Made by a program: the position numbers and the translations under genes
Notes under the pieces: generated by a model
Told to the model about the DNA's origin: nothing
The model's input: only the letters and a program-made list of their open reading frames with translations
Database searches by the model: none
Assembly (NCBI RefSeq): GCF_002104995.1
Contig: NW_024468350.1
Coordinates: forward strand, 1 to 35,082
Reading direction: 5' to 3'
Source: Linderina pennispora
Lineage: Eukaryota > Kickxellomycota > Kickxellomycetes > Kickxellales > Kickxellaceae
Length of the DNA: 35,082 nt
Shown here: piece by piece, positions 17,074 to 26,752 of the stretch
Layout: the number at the start of each line of letters is the position of its first letter
Numbering within the stretch: position 1 is the stretch's first letter

Positions 17074-19454
17074 ATGGCATCTATGGTAGACAGCTGGGTG
17101 GTGGTGGACAAGACCTCTGGCGGCGAGCTGCGGGCCAAGGCCAGCCACGAGTCCCTGTACATTAGCGATTTGTCTGCCAGCAAGCCACGCGTGCATATCC
17201 AGAAGACGACAACCAAGAGCCTGGCGCCGGAGCTCATGGACTGGATCAACAACTCGGCGCAGGAGCTGCCTGTGGCCGAGCGCAACCCGTCGACCACCAG
17301 CTCGTACAAGACAAACTCGAGCTCGGTCAACCGCCGCACAATGCGCAGGTCGAGCATTCACGGGACGGGGGGGTTTGGCGGGCTGCAGCGCAGTGACGAC
17401 TGCTACAATGACGGCATGTTTGTTGTCAAGGTATTGGAGGTCAGGCAGGTGGGAGCAAACAAGCGTAAGTAAAAGTGGCAGTTACCAAAGCAGTTGAGCG
17501 AGGGTTGTGTGTGTTTTTTTGTTCGTAACTGCTAACCGGTATTTTCCATGTAGCCATGAACTTGCAGTGCGTGGCACAGGTGGGCGACGAGAAGTTTGCG
17601 ATAGCGCCGGTGCAGACACAGTGCACGGGCGGCAATGTGTGGGCGGCCAAGATGGACGACACGTTTGTGTTTGACGTATCGCGGCAGTTCACATTCAACC
17701 TGGCGGTGCTGGGGACGCACGTGGCGCCGGTGCGTCGGCACCCGACGATATCGCGGATAACAATGAGTAAGCTGCATCTGGGGTCGCAGGTCAGCGTGGC
17801 GACCACGCAGACGGTGAGGTCCAAGAAGCGCATCTCGGGGCTGTTCTCCAAGATGTTCCGCAACAAGCACATAGCCAATGACCCGGTGTACGCCGGCAAC
17901 AAGTCGCGGGTGTCTCTTTCGCCCAGCACGACGTTCCTGCAGGACGACGTGCTTCTGGAAGAGGCCACGGACGAAAGCGGCCGGCCGCTTGAAATCCAAA
18001 GACACTCGGTGTACTCGCCCACCAGCTCCACCAGCGACTTCAGCCAGGCACCCGAGAGCTCGCGGTTCTCTGGGTATTTCCCACGGGCGCGCGCCAACAC
18101 CACAGCAACCGAAGCGTCGGTGTTCCGGCCGCGGCTGCGCACATTCTCCAATGCCTCGCAGATCACGCCGCAGTCCCTGGGCGAGGTCTTCCTGGACTTC
18201 CGCGTCGATAGGCGCGAGAAGCGCCGCACCACGCTGACTTTGCCTGCGGTCAACCAGGCGCAGGAGGCGATGCGTGGCGGCAACCACGTCGAGGTGCAGG
18301 TGCTGCTGGAGTACGGAATTCTGGTCAACGAGACGTACGAGGAGCGGCTGGCCAGGCAGCAGCAGGAGCGCATCAGCGAGGAGCGCATGATGCAGCAGCG
18401 CCGCAGGCAAGAGACCGAGATGCAGTGGGAAAAGGCAGACCATGACGACCGGCAGCCCAGGCTGCGCGGGTTCGTCAGCGTGTTCACCCGCAGCGGGCGC
18501 ATCTCCACGTGGAAGCGGTACTGGGCGGTGCTCAGCAGCGCGCGCATCGAGCTCTTCGACAATGAGAAGGAGCACGAGCCGGTGGCAGCCATCCCGCTGT
18601 TCCATTTGCATGACGCCGGGGTGCCTGAAACCGACCTGGTCAATCTGGGGCCGACGGGCATTGAGCTGCGGCTGTCGCCTTTGGCCATGACCGACAGGCA
18701 TAGAAGGCAGAGCGCACACCCGCGCCAGTCCGACGCCATGGAGGCGACGCTGCGGGACATTAACGTGAACGACCTGGACGACGACGACGCGGCGCTGGTG
18801 CAGTACTGCGACTGGCAGTGCCGTGTGTACATTCTTTTGGGGTCGCTGCCGGACCGCGACCTGTGGCTGCACGAGCTGCGCAATGTGACGGTCCCCAGCG
18901 CCGAGTTTGCGCGGTTCCGGGCCCGCCAGCGCCGCCAGTGGCGCAACCAGGAGCTCAGCCTGGCAGCCGAGCAGCTACGGCGCATAGGCAGAAACCTGCA
19001 GGTGGTCCATGGCCAGGCCATGCCCGGTCTGTCGGAGCAGGAGACTCTGTCGGCCAAGCAGGCGTTCCTGGAGAGCATCGGGAGGACCTCGGCCCGGGTC
19101 GTGTCGATGTCGGGCATCTGCGGCGAGTTTGGCGGCAACACCCTGACCAATGCGCCGTTCGCCCCGCGCCTGGTCAACCTGACCGTGCGCAAGCCCAGCG
19201 GCTCGCAGCGGCTGCCGCTGCCGGCCGCGCTGTGCAGCGACGCGTTCCCGCGCATCCCCAGCCCGCCGCCGCAGAAGAAGATGCGGGCCAGGCGCGACAG
19301 CAGTGAGCTCGGGCTGCCGGGCACCGCTGTCGCCAAGGACCGCAATGTCAGCGGCGGCAGCACCGTCATCCAGGTCATGGGCACCGCCAAGGAGCGCCGC
19401 CAGGGGACCGTCAGCCGCCGCTTCCTGTTTGTGTGGAGCGTCAACGACCTGTGA
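17074..19454 (+). CDS. Anillin/Bud4-like protein with C2-like and PH domains (two exons)
   Basis: Exon 1 is 17074-17464 and exon 2 is 17554-19454. The 89-base intron has GTAAGT at 17465, a branch-like GCTAACC and TAG at 17551-17553, and splicing joins the frames with a proline codon to give 763 residues. A C2-like beta region starts at about residue 117 (FVVKVLEVRQV) and runs to about 210. A Gln/Arg-rich helical stretch follows at 385-430. A PH domain begins at about 434 (LRGFVSVFTRSG, then STWKRYWAVL) and ends near 575 (WLHELRN), with an acidic insert. This order resembles anillin, Mid1 and Bud4 proteins that scaffold the septin ring and division site at the membrane. The family call is by pattern, and another PH scaffold is possible. 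The gene is convergent with its neighbour, 68 bases apart. Confidence 0.68.
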
Positions 19455-19522
19455 ACATGTATTACTCTTTCTTCTTATCCCACTTGTTTTAGCGCATTAA
19501 AGTAATTTTTTTCTCCCAAGTC

Positions 19523-22500
19523 TCATGGTGCCAGCGGCTCGATTCCACCGCTTTGGCACGCCTCTGCATACGCAGCACGCACGTTTTTGGCCATGCCCGC
19601 CGACCGCGACAGCTTGGCCTTGTACAGCCGGCGGTCGTCCTCCATGCTGACGCCCAGCCGGCACACGTGCTGCCCGGCGACCCATTTCCACGACCGGCTG
19701 GCGCCGAAGAAGCACACCAGCGCGACACTGTCGGCATGGCGGTCCTTGTGGACTTCCTCAGGAACCCTGGGGCTTTTGGGGTCGACGATCTCAGCCGGGA
19801 ACCACGGATACGACGCCATCTTTGCCCACACCAGCGTGCCCGGCCGGTACTCGACGTCCTGCTGCATTGCCTGCGCATGGCGAGTCTTGGCGCGCTTCGC
19901 CGGAGCTGCCATCTCAACGGGCGGCGAGGATTCGTGTGGGCGCTTTTGCGTCTTGCCCGAGTCCTTGCGCAGCCGCGTGGTGATGACGTTGATGTCGTCG
20001 GGCACTGCCGAGTCGGGCGTCTGGCGGCGCGCGCGGCTGCTGCGGCGGATGTCGGGCGGCGGCACCGACAGCTGCTCGAACAGAGTCAGCCGCCGTGCGT
20101 CTTCAGCATCGTCGGCCGGCTCGGCTACCCAGGCCCATCCGCGCATATTCTTGGGCGGTTTGCCGTCAGCGTGTCCGTTCGTCGGCGCTGCTTTGCTGGT
20201 CCCATTTGTCATCGGCACTGCTTCTTCTTCGGCCTTCGTGCGGCTGCGCGACCGCGTCATTGGCAGGTCTGCCTGGACCACAGCCTGGCTGCCATTATCG
20301 GCTGCAGGTGAAGGCTCCTTGGGACTCGCTTCTGCTGGTGCCAGGGCCTTGCTGTCTGTGTCGGCCTGCAGCGGGCTGGGCGGCTCCGGCACGCGGCTGT
20401 TGAGGGCAAAAATGTCCATGTCGATATCAACCAGCATGCGCCCGGTCTTTGGGTCGATCGGCAGCCGCTCGATCTGCCGCCTTGCCTCACCCATCAGCCG
20501 CTCAATGTGCTTTTTGACGCGCACGGCCAGCCGGAAGTAGTACGTGCCGGGCTTATTGTACGTCGTGCAGTTATTGACTACCAGCAAAAGGTCGCGCTCA
20601 AACTCGTCCATGCCACGGTACTCGAACTCGTCCAGCTTCTGCCGCATGGTGCCGAAATCCATGGGCTGGTGGATCAGCGACAGGTAGTCGGGGGCCTCGT
20701 CGGCGCTGACCGGGCGGCTCAGCACGCCGCGCGGGTCGCGCTTGTCAATCAGCTCGTCAATGACCGACCTCATGATTGGCGTCAGTGGATCAATCGCCTG
20801 CTGCAGATAGTCGGTCTGCAGGCGCGTGCGCTTGAGCTTCTCGCGCTCGCGCCTCCGCACGCTCTCGACCAGCAGCCGCACGCGCTCCAGGTCCGTGCGC
20901 AGCCGCCGCACAAACGCCTGGCGCTGGCCCTCGGCCATCTCCAATGCCCGCTGCTGCGTAGCCGACGCTGTCCACGGCTCCAGATGCAGCCGCTTCAGCA
21001 GCGGCGCGCCGTGCCGCATCGCGCGCTTCAATGCCCAGTACCGCGCCACCTGCGCCACCAGCTGCGGCCGCTGCGCAAGCCCCGACCGCGCAGTGGCCAG
21101 TTTGCGCAGCACCCGCCCATACACATGTGCATTCAGCACCGGGCGGTCCGGATTATACACCGCCATCGTCAGCCGCAGCGACGCATCGGTGCTGCCACGC
21201 CTGGCCGCCTGGAACTGCCGCGTGGTTTCCGCTGTCGGCGAGCGCAGCAGCTCGGTGCTGGTGGGCGGCCATGCCGTGGCAGGCGAGCTGTGGCCGTTGG
21301 CTGCCCGCGCCAGGCTGGCCGAGGCCGAGGAGAGCGCGCGGCGCTGGCTGATGGCTTTGAGGGGCGCTGCCAGGTCGATTTGCGCGCGGTGGCTGGCTGG
21401 CGTGTGCTTCTCGCAATACGCACGGAACACCGGCTCGCCCGTGAGCCGATCCTGCTTGACGATCATGGCGAACCGGGCCTTGCGCGCGCACGTGGCATGG
21501 AAGGCCGTCACGCACTGCCGGTGGGCGCACTGGATGCACGCGCCCTGCTTGCGGTGGCACAGGTGGCAGTACAGGCGCCAGCGAGACCGCGGGATCTGGT
21601 CCACCGAGTCGATCGGCTCCATGTAGACGGTGTTGGCTATGCCCACCTCGGGGATCCACAGCGCACACAGCAGGTGCGCCCACTTGTTGGCTGTGGTCTT
21701 CTTGAATGCCCCGCCGCGCTGCGGACAGAACATGCACGCGACGGCCTTGTCAGGCGCCAGCATGCACCGTCGGCACAGCCACTGGCCCTCGGGGATATAC
21801 GGCACTCCGTAGCAGTCCTGGTGGACCGCCAGATTGCAGCCGTCGCAGAACACAATCGCGTTTGTGTTGTCGCACTCCTCCTCGCCGCAGATCGCACACG
21901 CCGCGTCCTCGGCTGGCAGCTGCTCCTGGTGCTGCGCCGAGATTGCCTTCTGCGCGTCCTTGGTCAGGTCAAACCACTCCTTCTCCAGCCCGTCCACAAT
22001 CGTCTCCAGCACATTCGCCGACACATCTGACGCGACTCCGCTCTCGGCTCGTTCCCGGTTCACTTGCCGCAGCCACTCGCGGTCAATGTCCTCCAGGTCG
22101 TACTCAACCATCTCTGCCAGATCCGTCTCCGTCAGCTCGACGTTGCGGATATAGTGCGCTGACGGCCGTTCAAACTCTGCCGGCCGGTACTGACCCGCCT
22201 GTCCTTCCAGCTTCCGCACCTGCGCCGACGGCAGCGCCAGCACCGGCTTCTTCGGCGCCAGCACCACCACCGACGACTGCGGCGTGCCAGAAAACGACCC
22301 CGCTCCCTTGCCGCGTCCCAATGCGACCGGCGGCGACTGCGGCGGGTTCGGGTCGTTGAACAGCAGCTTGATCGTCAGGCTGCTGGGCTCCGTCGTCTGC
22401 GGCACCGGCGTGCTGACCACCGACGACTGCCCCGACGACTCTGCCCGTCGGAACTGCACTAGCAGCGGTGCGTCCTCTGCCAAATCAGGAAAGAACTCCC

Positions 22501-23791
22501 GATAGCTGCGCTCCTCCCGCGGCTTGTCGAGTATTGCTGGTGGGCTCTGCGCGCGCACCGGTGTTGCTGTCTCGCTGTCATTGGGGAGCCCTGCCGTCAG
22601 TGCCAGCAGCGAGGCTGCCAGTTTGCGCTTGCGCGGCACGTGATCTTGCGCTGCCTTCAGCGCCCGTGCGCTGTCGCTGACCGTCGCCTCGTCGCTGGCT
22701 GAGATTAGCTCCGGTGCCACTCGCCTCCGCTTGCGTGGTTGGTCGTCTACATTTGGCTGGTCGGCGCTGCGCAGGCTGTGCCGCAACCGCTCCCCCAGCT
22801 CTGCCCCTGAACGCTCAGCTTCTGACGACTCTGCTTCCGATGACTCAGCCTCCGATGACTCAGCCGACCCGACGAATTCCGCATCGTCCGAATCCTCGGG
22901 AATTGCTCCCAAGGGTGGAAGCTCCTCGATCTCTTCCTCGGCCTCGGCCTCGGCCTCTTGCTCGCCATCTGACGTTGATCCAGACGTCTCCGAGCCGCTG
23001 GCCTCCTCTTCCTCTTCCTCTTCCTCCTCCATGACCTCGCTGTCTGATGTCTCTTCGGCCACCTGTGGCTCGACGCTAATCTCATCCGTTTCTTCTCCCT
23101 CATCTTCCTCCTCCTCCTCCTCCTCCTCCTCCTCCTCTTCCGAGGTTCCCGATTCGCTTTCAGCCTCTTGGTCGTCTGAATCATCAGGGTCGTCCTCCTC
23201 CACCTCCATGGCTTCTGCTGTTTGCGCCTGTACGACAGCATCCTCTTCTGACGACTCTGTTTCCTCTTCAGATTCGCTTCCTACCTCTTCGGTGGCCTCT
23301 ACTTCGCCGCTGGATTCATCCTCCTCCTCCTCTTCCTCCTCCTCTCCAGAGTCTGTGGTTTCTTCGACTTCCTCTTCGGCTTCTTCTTCGACCTCCTCCT
23401 CAGCTTCCTCGGTTTCTTGTTGCTCGACCCCGGTCTCTTCCTCGGAAGACTCAGATTCGGACTCTTCTTCTGATTCAGGCTCCTCGCTTGAAGATCCCTC
23501 CATCTCCCCTATATCAACCACGACCGCTGGCTGCTCCTCTTCTCCCTCTTCAGACGACGACTCTGCACTCTCAGAGGCTTCAGCTAATGCGTCCACCTCT
23601 ATCCCTTCGCTCTCCGTCTCCTCCTCTGCCTCTGTGCCCGTATCGCTCTCTACTTCATCCCCGCTGCCTTCCGCTGCCTCCTCGTCTGTGAATGCGTCGC
23701 TGCCTAGTTCGCTTGTGCAGTCCTCCGACCCTGCGCTGCCCGACGCGCTTTGCTCTGGCCGCTCTAAGTCGTCTGTATCTTGTGTGCTCAT
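19523..23791 (-). CDS. BRPF/Nto1-like histone reader: PHD-zinc knuckle-PHD, bromodomain, PWWP
   Basis: BRPF proteins are scaffold subunits of MYST histone acetyltransferase complexes (NuA3 in yeast, MOZ/MORF or HBO1 in animals). The 1422-residue single-exon protein has: a very acidic Glu/Ser-rich N-terminus (about 1-330); an EPL1-like segment (about 530-620); PHD finger 1 from C632 (ACAICGEEECDN), then a zinc knuckle and extended PHD finger 2 to about 760; a bromodomain at about 1000-1105, with the acetyl-lysine-binding Asn in CTTYNKPG; and a PWWP domain from about 1312 (GTLVWAKMASYPWFP). Yeast Nto1 lacks the last two, so this is the full animal-like layout. It should bind unmodified H3 tail, acetyl-lysine and methylated H3K36 (family knowledge). 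The ATG at 23791 is the first in frame. No frameshift is seen across 4.3 kb. Confidence 0.92.
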   Translation of the reverse strand: MSTQDTDDLERPEQSASGSAGSEDCTSELGSDAFTDEEAAEGSGDEVESDTGTEAEEETESEGIEVDALAEASESAESSSEEGEEEQPAVVVDIGEMEGSSSEEPESEEESESESSEEETGVEQQETEEAEEEVEEEAEEEVEETTDSGEEEEEEEEDESSGEVEATEEVGSESEEETESSEEDAVVQAQTAEAMEVEEDDPDDSDDQEAESESGTSEEEEEEEEEEEEDEGEETDEISVEPQVAEETSDSEVMEEEEEEEEEASGSETSGSTSDGEQEAEAEAEEEIEELPPLGAIPEDSDDAEFVGSAESSEAESSEAESSEAERSGAELGERLRHSLRSADQPNVDDQPRKRRRVAPELISASDEATVSDSARALKAAQDHVPRKRKLAASLLALTAGLPNDSETATPVRAQSPPAILDKPREERSYREFFPDLAEDAPLLVQFRRAESSGQSSVVSTPVPQTTEPSSLTIKLLFNDPNPPQSPPVALGRGKGAGSFSGTPQSSVVVLAPKKPVLALPSAQVRKLEGQAGQYRPAEFERPSAHYIRNVELTETDLAEMVEYDLEDIDREWLRQVNRERAESGVASDVSANVLETIVDGLEKEWFDLTKDAQKAISAQHQEQLPAEDAACAICGEEECDNTNAIVFCDGCNLAVHQDCYGVPYIPEGQWLCRRCMLAPDKAVACMFCPQRGGAFKKTTANKWAHLLCALWIPEVGIANTVYMEPIDSVDQIPRSRWRLYCHLCHRKQGACIQCAHRQCVTAFHATCARKARFAMIVKQDRLTGEPVFRAYCEKHTPASHRAQIDLAAPLKAISQRRALSSASASLARAANGHSSPATAWPPTSTELLRSPTAETTRQFQAARRGSTDASLRLTMAVYNPDRPVLNAHVYGRVLRKLATARSGLAQRPQLVAQVARYWALKRAMRHGAPLLKRLHLEPWTASATQQRALEMAEGQRQAFVRRLRTDLERVRLLVESVRRREREKLKRTRLQTDYLQQAIDPLTPIMRSVIDELIDKRDPRGVLSRPVSADEAPDYLSLIHQPMDFGTMRQKLDEFEYRGMDEFERDLLLVVNNCTTYNKPGTYYFRLAVRVKKHIERLMGEARRQIERLPIDPKTGRMLVDIDMDIFALNSRVPEPPSPLQADTDSKALAPAEASPKEPSPAADNGSQAVVQADLPMTRSRSRTKAEEEAVPMTNGTSKAAPTNGHADGKPPKNMRGWAWVAEPADDAEDARRLTLFEQLSVPPPDIRRSSRARRQTPDSAVPDDINVITTRLRKDSGKTQKRPHESSPPVEMAAPAKRAKTRHAQAMQQDVEYRPGTLVWAKMASYPWFPAEIVDPKSPRVPEEVHKDRHADSVALVCFFGASRSWKWVAGQHVCRLGVSMEDDRRLYKAKLSRSAGMAKNVRAAYAEACQSGGIEPLAP

Positions 23792-24263
23792 TCCTGCCCT
23801 CGCAAGAAAAACAAAAGGGTTGAAGCGTCTCCTCGCGGAACTGTGTAGGGGGGCCTAGATATGCGTATGTTTAAATAACGGAAGTCGCGCTTTATTTAGT
23901 TTTGTCCAAGGCAATTGGTGCCTACCTGTATGCGAATAAAAACGTGTTCCCAGTGTGGTTTGCCTGTGCTTGTTAAATGCGCTGAATTTTCCCCTTTGTG
24001 TGCGTGCACTATGCAATGTTGCGTGCAGAATGTGCGTATGGAGGGAGGCTGAACAGAGTGGACGCCAGAGACAGGTAAACAAGTACAAGCGTGTCTATAC
24101 GCCGCGCCCCGCCTGCGCGTTAAACAAAATAATAAACCCTTTGCAATAGCACCTCCAACCATATGGGCTCCTCACGGATTAGCTGATCTTGCAATCACAG
24201 GACCAGTATCCCTAGCCCAGCTTTGCCAAGTTCCCTTCATGTTCGCGAAAAAAAATATGACAT
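23792..24263. other. Intergenic stretch, promoter side of the BRPF-like gene
   Basis: It separates the ATG of the BRPF-like gene from the 3' end of the transporter gene, both on the minus strand. No gene is recognised. Confidence 0.5.
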
Positions 24264-25384
24264 TTATTTTTTCCCAGCGCCTCGCCGGTTGACCTGCCTG
24301 AGGACCGACCCGTCCGCCTGCGTCTTGCCTGGAACAACAGAAACCTCCGAACCCGAGTCGCTTTTCCCCGCGCCCATCTGCACATGCGCCGGCAATGGCT
24401 TTATTTGCGAGTACGCAAACGTGCCCACAAACACCATCGCGCAGCCGGACAATCATGCCGCTATTTACAGTACTCTTGAACAGCACAACCGACAGCACCA
24501 GGCTCACCAGCTTGCGCAGATTCAGCACTACATTGAGCGTCAGCGACGACGACATTCGACGTCAATCTATGCACCCCCGACACGCACACCTAGCTGCGAC
24601 AGAATATTCGCCACCAGCGACACCCACAGGCCCGGCACTGAAACATCTGGACACACCGCTCCCTACGCCCGGCAGTGTCGCCAGGCTGACCGGCTGCGAC
24701 CTGCTCAGCGCTCGCACCTTGTGCCATGATATCGCGCCCAAAAACCACAAACATCGGCAGTGCCAGCGCATGGTTGTAGAACAGGCCCTCTTGCCAGTGT
24801 TTGCCGTACTTTTTGTACGTCGTCTCCTGGTACAGCCCCAGCATGGCCGCCAGGAACACGCCCATGGTCAATAGCGCAATCCCTATCAACGACTCATCCG
24901 CTCCTTCCGCATCGTGCTGTGTGACGCTTGCCAATGTCGCCACCACCACTCCCACCGACACCATTAGCACAGCGACCACCTGCTTCACCGGATACCGCTT
25001 GCCCATCACCATGTACCCGCACGCCATATTCGCCATCAGCCCGCTCGACCGGAACACAATATGCAAAGGAATCGAGATCCGGTACCCTAGCGCAATGTTG
25101 TTCAGAACCGAAACCAAGAAATACAGCCCCACCATCACTGCCCACCGTCGCAAGGGCACCCGCCGCGCCCGCAGTCGCGGCAAGAACGACCGAGCTGGCA
25201 CGTATACGTACGACGGTAGTCCGATCAGCGTGATGAACAGGAATTGCGCAAACGTTATCAGGTTGCCGCTCTTCGGCACCTCCCGCACAAGGTGCTCCAG
25301 CGCAAACACGTTCGAGCAGCACCCGCCGAATATAAACCCAAGCACCGACAGCCACCCGCTGGCTATAAACGCTGTTAATTCCAT
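24264..25384 (-). CDS. Yea4/SLC35B4-type UDP-sugar transporter, interrupted by about five frame changes
   Basis: SLC35B4/Yea4 proteins carry UDP-GlcNAc and UDP-xylose across ER or Golgi membranes. The first ~220 residues from the ATG at 25384 are a clean multi-span transporter (LGFIFGGCCSNVFALE; GNLITFAQFLF; FRSSGLMANMACGYMVMGKR). After FGRDIMAQ the frame must change near 24718, 24651, 24590, 24550 and 24453, each time by one extra base, to recover LWVSLVANILSQL, VCVSGVHRLTSNV, SSLTLNVVLNLRKLVSLVLS and CAMVFVGTFAYSQIK, all typical of the family's C-terminal half. With the five changes the length is about 371 residues, near the family norm. No acceptable introns fit. It is either a sequence-error victim or a recent pseudogene. 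The stop is at 24264. Confidence 0.8.
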
Positions 25385-26752
25385 GCGCAGAATGTGTAGT
25401 GTACAATTATGAAATATTACAGAAGCAGGCTGTGGAGTAAAGAATAAGGTGCTTTCACAAAAGGTCTATTAAAAAATCGTCGCTGGAGTGGAGAGGGATG
25501 TATGAGAAGCTGGAATACTCTTCCCCCTGGTTCGCCCCCTGATCGGGCCAGGAAAGGAAATCCGTGCTGTGACGTGGCGACCCTGGTTCGCAAGAGAGGA
25601 GTGGAATCCAGTGATCGTGGATTTACCGCCCATGTCCCGATTAAGCATGTGACCTCATTGCCACCAGTTTGGAGTGGTATACAGATACACAGGGTATCGG
25701 GCTGCCTATTAATTAAAAATCGGCGCTCTGCCAGAAATCAGCTAATTTCAGTCCAAGTATGCAGAAGGAAATGTGTAGGCATTATTGGATCCGGGTACTG
25801 TGCGTCTAGGGCAATAAGCGCTACAATGCGACACAATCTACATACATGCTAGGCGAATACTTCGTGCTGCCTTGTAGTACACGCCCCCCATCCTGGATCT
25901 CCATCCCTCCCGAAACCTCTGCAGCTATCACCTGGTATTCTCAAATGGCCTGGCACGGTGAACCTTGAATGCTGTATTAATACACAGTGTTTGACAGCTC
26001 TGGCCAGCGAATTGGAACAGCCGCAGATCACGCCTGGGAGACGCAAAAAACCAGAGACACCCGATGGGTATCTGCATACAACCTGTTTTCTCAAACAATA
26101 GGCTAGTGTTGCTGCGGGAGAGTATGTGTGTACATGTCAAAACAGAACAAGGTGCTCTGCAGCTTTATACCACCGTATCCCTCTTCCCAGATCCCCAATC
26201 TCCGTCTGCTGTTGCTTCCCATCTCGACATATCCTGATACGTACCAACGATTACCGAAAAGGAATAGTGGTTGCACACTGTGGTCAGGGTTAGTAAGGTG
26301 TCAGCCCTTTTCTTTGACAAGAAGAGGTGAATTTATGACAGTGCGGAAGGAAAGCATTGTGGTCATGGCATGATGACATGCATATGCCTTGTGACCACAT
26401 TGGCTTTCGAGAGGGTGGATGAGTGGTGGGCATACAGCAAAAACACCAGCCCTGTTTTTCCTCCTCTGACATGGGCGCATTCAATTTGTCCCTAATTTTT
26501 CTTGGCCGCTGCCACTGCCCCCTTTCCTTTATTCAGGGATTCTCTTTGGACGCAAGGTACAAAAGGTCTGCATCTCGCAGGACCCACTGCCGCCCAAAAA
26601 GCAGCTTAAAAATAGGCGCACATCTTGAACCTTTTTCCCTTCACTATATCTTTTTTTCTCCCACTATCCTAGTTCATTACAGGATATTAAGCTTTTTCGC
26701 ACTGTTGCTTTATGTTCTTATAGCTTCCCTATTATTTTCCTCCAGCAACGCC
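25385..26752. other. Divergent intergenic stretch
   Basis: It lies between two divergently transcribed genes and must hold both promoters. It carries TGTCCCTAATTTTT at 26487-26500 and a TATA-like CTTAAAAATA near 26603 on the plus strand. No gene, RNA or transposon is recognised. Confidence 0.5.
26487..26500 (+). promoter_or_regulatory. Shared promoter word TGTCCCTAATTTTT, copy 2
   Basis: It is identical to 16807-16820 and lies at nearly the same distance from the ATG (266 against 267 bases). Confidence 0.3.

Noticed and set aside
17441-19444. Minus-strand open frame of 667 codons
   Set aside because: It is the antisense shadow of the C2/PH gene. It is Ser/Arg/Cys-rich and has no domain, and the plus strand has a proper intron and a PH domain.
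20507-22030. Plus-strand open frame of 507 codons within the BRPF-like gene
   Set aside because: It is the reverse reading of the PHD and bromodomain region, rich in Arg, His and Gln as expected for an antisense of GC-rich code.
24590-24720. A 38 or 55 base intron (GT...GGGCGTAG) to explain the first frame change in the UDP-sugar transporter
   Set aside because: The 55-base version gives the wrong phase and the 38-base version is too short and removes conserved coding sequence. The other breaks also have no intron solution.
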